A stretch of 31,850 bases of DNA from Gemmatimonadota bacterium (GTDB taxonomy: Bacteria > 4572-55 > J002), in contig RFFQ01000099.1 of the NCBI GenBank assembly GCA_003697105.1, positions 1 through 31,850 of the forward strand, given 5' to 3'. Position numbers and translations under genes: made by a program. Shown piece by piece: positions 26,745 through 31,850 of the stretch; positions within the stretch are counted from its first letter, which is position 1, and each line of letters opens with the position of its first letter. The notes under the pieces were generated by a model. It saw nothing but the letters and a program-made list of their open reading frames with translations. It had not been told where the DNA came from and did no database searches.

Positions 26745-29700
26745 GGGGAATGTCGGGTTTGGCTGGGTATGATAAGATGTTTAATTGCTGTAATTTACGG
26801 ATGATCTGCCGGTACACAATTGGGTTGAGGCTATAACCATGTGCCGGTGGGGTGGGTTGGTAAATCAAATAATGATGGTGAAGTTCTGCCAGTAATGCGG
26901 TCGCTTCTGTCCGATCAATGGCAAAGATTTCGGCAAGTTCTTCGACTTGAAGGGTGCCGTGTTGGGCGATAGCGCCCAGCGTCAATAACGGCTCCCAGTC
27001 CAATTGTTCCAAAATGGGGACTTGGGGCATCACCGGTTCGACCGCGCGAAGTCGATTCTCATCGGTCTCATCATTGGTGATCGCGTGTAACCAAACGTAG
27101 AGGGCGATAAAAATGTTTCCGTCTGCAATATCGGCTAACCGGTTAAAAAATTGTATCTTTTTCTGTTCTTCGCTTTCGGTGGGGGAGACCGATTTTTCCC
27201 TGAATTTCCACCATGAGGGTGCGGGTGCGGTTTCGGGAGATGTGAACTCCAAGTGTTTACCACTGATGGTATGCCGAACTTCTATTGCCCGGCGGATATC
27301 CGTCGCCGAGAGGGTATCTACAAAAATGGGTTCGTTAAAAAAAGCGGCTAATGAGCTGGCATGTTGAAGGTAATCCCATGCATAGTGATGGATACTGGTA
27401 ATCCAAAGCACGTGTGATTGGGTCTCCTGCACAAGGTGCAAAAACGAATTTAAGACCGCGAATCCACCAATCTTCTTCAGATATAGCTTGTGCAGATGTT
27501 CGACGACAAACACCTGCTGTCCGCGCAATTTTAGCAGATGGGTGCGGATAGTTTCCAGTGTGGGGGCATCCGTGGGGGCTATCTCCAATGCCTGTGCCAG
27601 ATGTGCCGCTAGCTCCCGTTCGGAGCGAACCGTCTCTGTAAAAATGACCTGCCGGTGTGTCCAACCGGTAAAATGCGTTTTTAAGGCGATATTGATCAAA
27701 CTGGTTTTGCCACTTCCTTTTTCCCCTACAATGGCGATGTTGACGGGTGCGCCGTTGAGCCAATGCTGTTGGAGTAATTGAATCGTTGCTAACTCAGATT
27801 CCCGCCCTATCAGAAAATCCTCTATTTCCAGCGGCTTAAAGCTGAACAGGCGTTGGTAAATAAAGGATAGGTGTTGGGTCTGCGCCACATTTAAGTGGTG
27901 TGGGTGGATGTGCTGAATTTCACGGAGCCGCTGTTCGATCCGCTGGTGCTGTAGCTCGGTGGCTGAGACCGGTGCCGGCGGGTGCCCGTACCGGGTTTCC
28001 CACCAGTTTTCCAGACGTTCCCGCTGCCGGTTTAACGCACGGGTGGTGATCCACATCCATTGACGAAAGTTTTGATCCTCCGGTATCAAAACGGTACCTT
28101 GTTTGGAACCAAATTGGGTCAACTTCTCACCTAAACGCCGTACACTATATGCCGCTTTCTGGATGATGTTTTCCGCCAATTGATCGTTGAACGCATCCAC
28201 TTCCTCGATCAATTCGTCCAAGCGGCTAATGACCGCTTTGATGCCCCCGATTGCCAATTTTTGGACATGCTGAATTGCTTCCCGTGCCGTAAGGGTGCCC
28301 TCGGGTTGCGGGTCTGAGGTGAACTGGGACGTTTCGCGGAGAAGATCGCCGAAATCGATTTCGGCATCATCCGGTAAAGCGGCAAATTCTTCTATGGCAG
28401 CGCCCAAATTAAATTCGATCACGCGCGTTGCTTCTACCACCATCTGGCTGATTTTCTCGGCTTCTTCCCGAATCTGGGCGCTAACATCCCCTAAACTTCG
28501 GGTAAATTCTATCTCCAAAAAGGAGCGCACCGTCTCCCGCAAGGGTACGTATTGCACGACGACCGTATCCGGTAAGGTGCGTTCATTGAGATCAAAGTAA
28601 TGGGAATCCACTACCGGATAGGCGTCTGGGCTTTTACCGGATAGCTCGTGAAACCGGCGAAGCATAATGTCCACAAGCGATTCGAGCCGGGTGGTTGTTG
28701 GGATGTTGGCAATTTTTTGGACTGTCCGGTGTTGCAATAAATCCAGCAATTCGTCGCGTTCCGCTTGAACGGTATGCATCCAGTGGTGGCGATCAATGGT
28801 GTATGCTTTGACAATTGCTTCCATACTGGTTTGGCAGTGCTGTTTGGCATCCATCAGGAATTGCTTGAATTGGGAACTGGTGTTGCGCCGGATGTTGAAG
28901 TTGGTTTCATCGACGATGTTCCGAACTCGCCCTTCGATGAGTACGATTTCCATCCGCAGGCTAAACCGCCCGCAAAATCCTTGATGGATATTGCGCCAAT
29001 TCCGAATATTTTCGGTGATTTCCGCCTTTTTACGCTCAGATTTAGCGTAAATTTGGGAGAAATTGAAACTTTTAGCCGGTCGTTCAACTGTGCCGACGAT
29101 TTCGGTCTCGCGCAAAATTTGGTTATATGTTTCGACCAATACGCGGTGTAGCTCCTCGCTAATATCGGCTTCTAATCGATCCAATTCCGTCCGGGTGAAT
29201 TCGTATGTTTCGCGCAGTTCTTTGCGTAGATTTTCCAAATAGGTTTTGAGGTCTTCGGCTACCAGAGTCTCGCCGGTAATGCCATCCAGATACAGCAGGA
29301 GTGCTTGATTGCTGGCAATCATTTCCTCAAATATAATCTGGCTTTTTTGGAGCATAAAGAGCCGCTGGTAGCCGATCAAATTCATCAAAAAGAGGAATTT
29401 TTCTGGGAAGTCACGGCTCATCACGAATTTAATGACCGGCTGTAAAGGGACGATATGGGTAAATTGATAGTTCGCGTTGAACAGGCGGTATAGCTCTCGC
29501 CGGATTCGTTTTAGTGCCTTTAGTACCCGGATTTTCGGCGAATCTCCCGGCTGCGGGGTAAAGCGTGCCTCATTTTGGTTTACCAGATAGGTTTTGCCCA
29601 GTTCCGAGAGGGTATCAATATCGTTTAGTAAATTTCGAGCAAATCGTTCGAGTGATTCCGTGTCCGTGTACTCCCGGCGGATGGTATCTATCTCTTTAAT

Positions 29701-31362
29701 GAAACGATAGGTATAATCGATGCGGTTAGCGCGGATAGCTTCTTTAAGCTGACCCACAGTTTGTTCATCCCCACTGAACACGCTACCGAGTTTTAACAGG
29801 CTGGCGGCACTCCACTTATGCAATTTTTCCACTGCCGCTTTTTGCTCACTGGTACGGGGATGCAAGAGATGATTCCGGAAGTGATGTTCGATCTCTTGAA
29901 ATGCTTCGCGTAAATCCAGCAACGCTTCGTTCATCCGGCTGGACGATGACTGTGGTTGAGCATATTCCACCCGTGTTACCGGTTCCGCCTCCGGAGCGGT
30001 GGGCTCCGCAACGATACGGCTGGGTTCATCCTGAATGATGCTGCGCCGTTCCCGGGTCTCACCTACATGGGGGAGCAAGCCACGAAACAGAATCCCGCCA
30101 CCGGTTAGATTGAGTAAAATGCCGGACATCCCAATTGGCAGGATCAAGTGCTGCAATTGGGGCATATCTGGAAGCCATGCCATTGCCAAAACCAGAATAA
30201 ATTCCCCCTGTGGCAGAAATCCTGCCCACGCATTGCGGCGGAATGCCGCCGATTTTTTTAAGAGCCTTGCCGCTAAATAACCTCCGGTGAAAATGGCACA
30301 TACCCGAATCAGAATGATCAGAATTGAAAGTAGCAATACGCTGTTGAACGGGACCGCCGAAAGTTCCAACTGGTGTGCCAGAAGTACGAAAAACATCAAG
30401 TATAGGATAGGTAACGCCGGTTTGAGTTGATCAATGAGGGCTTGCTTGCCGGTGTTGACCAGCACCACTCCGGCAACGAACGCCGAGAGGATCGGGTCGA
30501 ATTGGAAAAACGGAATGTAATGATGGACGTAAATTGCGTGCAACGCGAGGGCGAGTATCCCGCCGGTAAGGACAATTAGGGTCTCTTGCGGGAAATAACG
30601 CTCAATAAACATCACCCCTAGCCCGAATAGCAGTCCCGTGAGGATGGACATGCCAATCTGCCCGAAAAGTGCCCCGGTCTGAAATGGGATGCCAAAGGGT
30701 TCGCCAGAGAATAGATAAAATAGACCTCCCATTATTAGGATTGCCGCCACATTTTTGAGGACTACTGCTTGTAGAATTAGATCGGTGGCGGTGCCTTCGG
30801 ATTCACTCTCGTGGATAATGGCGTGTGTGGTACTAGGTGAGGTCGTGCTCATTAGCACCGCACCAAATGCCGCGCCAACATAGATTATACCGGAAGTCCG
30901 AATTCCAGCGGGGATCAACGCGGGAAAGAAGGTTCCACACAACATGATTACCCCGAAAACCGCACCCATTGTCAGAATCAGCGGAAACAGCATCCATAAC
31001 AGACTTTCCACTTGAAGGCGCTGGCGAAAATGAAAATAACGGCTGATGTAAAGGATGATTAGAGCCAGGCAGGTATCGTACAAAAAGTGGAGGGGTTGGA
31101 GAAACAACGCCGATTGCCAGTTGGAGGGCACACCTAGCCACTGCCAGAGTATTGAAGTGGTTAATAACCCAACCCCAAACCCGGCAACGCTGGCCGGTAT
31201 ATCAATACGCTGTGCCAACCGCCCGAGGACATACGCCGTAAGAAAAACACCTCCCAAGCCCAAAATAGAGATCGCCCACATCGCTATTACCGGCTGTTGC
31301 CATAAATAGGGCAGTAGGATAATCAAGCTGACAAAGAGGAGGATGAGAATACGTTTGTACAT
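26728..31362 (-). CDS. Cation/proton antiporter (CPA2-like) fused to a long helical region and a P-loop ATPase
   Basis: A 1544-residue single open frame. Residues 1-430 hold about 13 membrane helices with CPA2/Kef-like features, including [20 protein letters not shown] (164-183). At the helix usually carrying a proton-binding Asp (QDIAAI in KefC) it reads LKNVAAI, with Asn204. A Glu/Pro-rich linker (about 432-478) leads to a mostly helical, charged cytoplasmic region (about 478-1170) with no domain I recognise. Residues 1183-1400 form an AAA/STAND-like ATPase: entry motif LIGRESEL, Walker [10 protein letters not shown] (1213-1221), and a Walker-B-like [10 protein letters not shown] (1284-1293) with Glu-His instead of Asp-Glu. 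Residues 1450-1525 look like a winged helix. No TrkA-N domain was seen. It follows a small unknown gene after four bases, with no clear ribosome-binding site, suggesting coupling. Function is unknown; ATPase-controlled ion flux is an inference. Confidence 0.85.
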   Translation of the reverse strand: MYKRILILLFVSLIILLPYLWQQPVIAMWAISILGLGGVFLTAYVLGRLAQRIDIPASVAGFGVGLLTTSILWQWLGVPSNWQSALFLQPLHFLYDTCLALIILYISRYFHFRQRLQVESLLWMLFPLILTMGAVFGVIMLCGTFFPALIPAGIRTSGIIYVGAAFGAVLMSTTSPSTTHAIIHESESEGTATDLILQAVVLKNVAAILIMGGLFYLFSGEPFGIPFQTGALFGQIGMSILTGLLFGLGVMFIERYFPQETLIVLTGGILALALHAIYVHHYIPFFQFDPILSAFVAGVVLVNTGKQALIDQLKPALPILYLMFFVLLAHQLELSAVPFNSVLLLSILIILIRVCAIFTGGYLAARLLKKSAAFRRNAWAGFLPQGEFILVLAMAWLPDMPQLQHLILPIGMSGILLNLTGGGILFRGLLPHVGETRERRSIIQDEPSRIVAEPTAPEAEPVTRVEYAQPQSSSSRMNEALLDLREAFQEIEHHFRNHLLHPRTSEQKAAVEKLHKWSAASLLKLGSVFSGDEQTVGQLKEAIRANRIDYTYRFIKEIDTIRREYTDTESLERFARNLLNDIDTLSELGKTYLVNQNEARFTPQPGDSPKIRVLKALKRIRRELYRLFNANYQFTHIVPLQPVIKFVMSRDFPEKFLFLMNLIGYQRLFMLQKSQIIFEEMIASNQALLLYLDGITGETLVAEDLKTYLENLRKELRETYEFTRTELDRLEADISEELHRVLVETYNQILRETEIVGTVERPAKSFNFSQIYAKSERKKAEITENIRNWRNIHQGFCGRFSLRMEIVLIEGRVRNIVDETNFNIRRNTSSQFKQFLMDAKQHCQTSMEAIVKAYTIDRHHWMHTVQAERDELLDLLQHRTVQKIANIPTTTRLESLVDIMLRRFHELSGKSPDAYPVVDSHYFDLNERTLPDTVVVQYVPLRETVRSFLEIEFTRSLGDVSAQIREEAEKISQMVVEATRVIEFNLGAAIEEFAALPDDAEIDFGDLLRETSQFTSDPQPEGTLTAREAIQHVQKLAIGGIKAVISRLDELIEEVDAFNDQLAENIIQKAAYSVRRLGEKLTQFGSKQGTVLIPEDQNFRQWMWITTRALNRQRERLENWWETRYGHPPAPVSATELQHQRIEQRLREIQHIHPHHLNVAQTQHLSFIYQRLFSFKPLEIEDFLIGRESELATIQLLQQHWLNGAPVNIAIVGEKGSGKTSLINIALKTHFTGWTHRQVIFTETVRSERELAAHLAQALEIAPTDAPTLETIRTHLLKLRGQQVFVVEHLHKLYLKKIGGFAVLNSFLHLVQETQSHVLWITSIHHYAWDYLQHASSLAAFFNEPIFVDTLSATDIRRAIEVRHTISGKHLEFTSPETAPAPSWWKFREKSVSPTESEEQKKIQFFNRLADIADGNIFIALYVWLHAITNDETDENRLRAVEPVMPQVPILEQLDWEPLLTLGAIAQHGTLQVEELAEIFAIDRTEATALLAELHHHYLIYQPTPPAHGYSLNPIVYRQIIRKLQQLNILSYPAKPDIPLDKSH

Positions 31363-31366
31363 GGGT

Positions 31367-31831
31367 CTAATGCGAGTGTCCCGTTATTTCATGGAACATC
31401 TCCAAAGCGTGTTGGTACTCCGCTAAATTCATAATCCACAGGCTGATGGTGGCTTTTCCCCAGTTTGTGTTGGCGTTATCAAAATCAGTAACCAACCTGT
31501 CTAGGATATCTTCGGGGAGTTGGGGTGGGTTTTCTAAGCTCTGCACAAGTGCCTTCGGATTTATTGGTTGGGACACTTCCAGATAGTCTAGAAATGCCAT
31601 CGTCCATGCCGTAAAAATCTTGGGGTCCTCAACCTGGTATTTCTGTTTTAGCCAGTTTGTGACATTATTGACCTGAGTTAGCTCCAAAAAGCTCAAACTC
31701 TCGAGGTTTTGGGTTAGTTTCGGCATATATTTATGTAATGATTCCATTACCTCCGGCGGGATGGACTGTGCGGTGCGTTTATGGAAATTGTTTAGCAAGG
31801 CGTTAATCTGTTCCTGTGTGATTTTTTTCAC
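31367..31831 (-). CDS. Small all-helical protein of unknown function, upstream of antiporter-ATPase
   Basis: A 154-residue protein I do not recognise. It has no signal peptide and no membrane helix and appears fully helical, with a hydrophilic composition (LNNFHKRTAQSIPPEVMESL near the start, ALEMFHEITGHSH at the end). The start is chosen as GTG 31831, because AAGGAG (31845-31840) lies eight bases upstream; a TTG at 31837 would be only two bases from that site. It ends four bases before the antiporter-ATPase start on the same strand, so the two are probably made together and may interact. The gene begins 19 bases from the window edge, so its promoter and any earlier operon members are not visible. 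Confidence 0.7.
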   Translation of the reverse strand: MKKITQEQINALLNNFHKRTAQSIPPEVMESLHKYMPKLTQNLESLSFLELTQVNNVTNWLKQKYQVEDPKIFTAWTMAFLDYLEVSQPINPKALVQSLENPPQLPEDILDRLVTDFDNANTNWGKATISLWIMNLAEYQHALEMFHEITGHSH

Positions 31832-31850
31832 CGGCAATTCTCCTTGAGTG

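Noticed and set aside
26728-31362. Antiporter-ATPase as a phage defence island gene
   Set aside because: The STAND-like ATPase with membrane effector is suggestive, but neighbours are housekeeping genes and no integrase, transposase or known defence gene is present; kept only as a hypothesis in the findings.

Overview
The window is about 31.9 kb of dense bacterial chromosome. It suggests a Gram-negative (diderm) organism: there is a tripartite RND efflux system with a TolC-like outer-membrane channel and a lipoprotein adaptor, a CPA2-type antiporter, and periplasmic signal peptides. Rex (NADH/NAD sensor), an ADP-forming acyl-CoA synthetase fused to an acetyltransferase, archease and a complete single-locus F1Fo operon fit an anaerobic or facultative lineage outside the classic enteric proteobacteria, perhaps an uncultured candidate phylum. 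I cannot assign a phylum from sequence alone. No rRNA, tRNA, CRISPR array, IS element or phage gene was seen.

Layout. 1-6272 (+): tolC-like, RND adaptor and RND permease, followed by a small PII/CutA-like protein. 6280-6416: two blocks of short degenerate tandem repeats between convergent genes. 6414-10391 (-): acyl-CoA synthetase/GNAT fusion, preceded by a PLP enzyme of the Cys/Met metabolism family. 10609-13334 (+): comF-like phosphoribosyltransferase, a soluble cyclic-nucleotide-domain histidine kinase, and a REC-TPR response regulator with its own promoter. 13396-20764 (+): the complete ATP synthase operon atpI-B-E-F-H-A-G-D-C, with a near-consensus promoter, a Rex-type operator at the transcription start, an internal intrinsic terminator after atpE and another after atpC. 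20786-21859 (+): prfA. 21851-22938 (-): archease then rex. 23043-24131 (+): CapA-family protein. 24128-26623 (-): gyrA with a promoter-terminator leader. 26728-31831 (-): a small unknown gene followed by a 1544-residue fusion of a cation/proton antiporter, a long helical region and a P-loop ATPase.

How it fits together. The clearest regulatory story is Rex and ATP synthase. A strong Rex-box match (TTGAGAATAATTTCACAA) lies on the predicted start site of the atp operon, and rex itself is encoded about 8.4 kb downstream. ATP synthesis capacity is therefore probably tied to NADH/NAD balance. The terminator just after atpE would favour excess c subunit over downstream subunits. Several Fo/F1 subunits are unusual: c carries a partial Na+-ligand set, b has a signal peptide and a His-rich segment, alpha has a roughly 40-residue insertion, and epsilon has a shortened C-terminal domain.

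The best candidate for an undescribed system is the antiporter-ATPase fusion with its small upstream partner. It looks like a membrane ion-flux module joined to a large cytoplasmic sensor/ATPase. Its function is not known to me, and its neighbours are housekeeping genes rather than mobile or defence genes.
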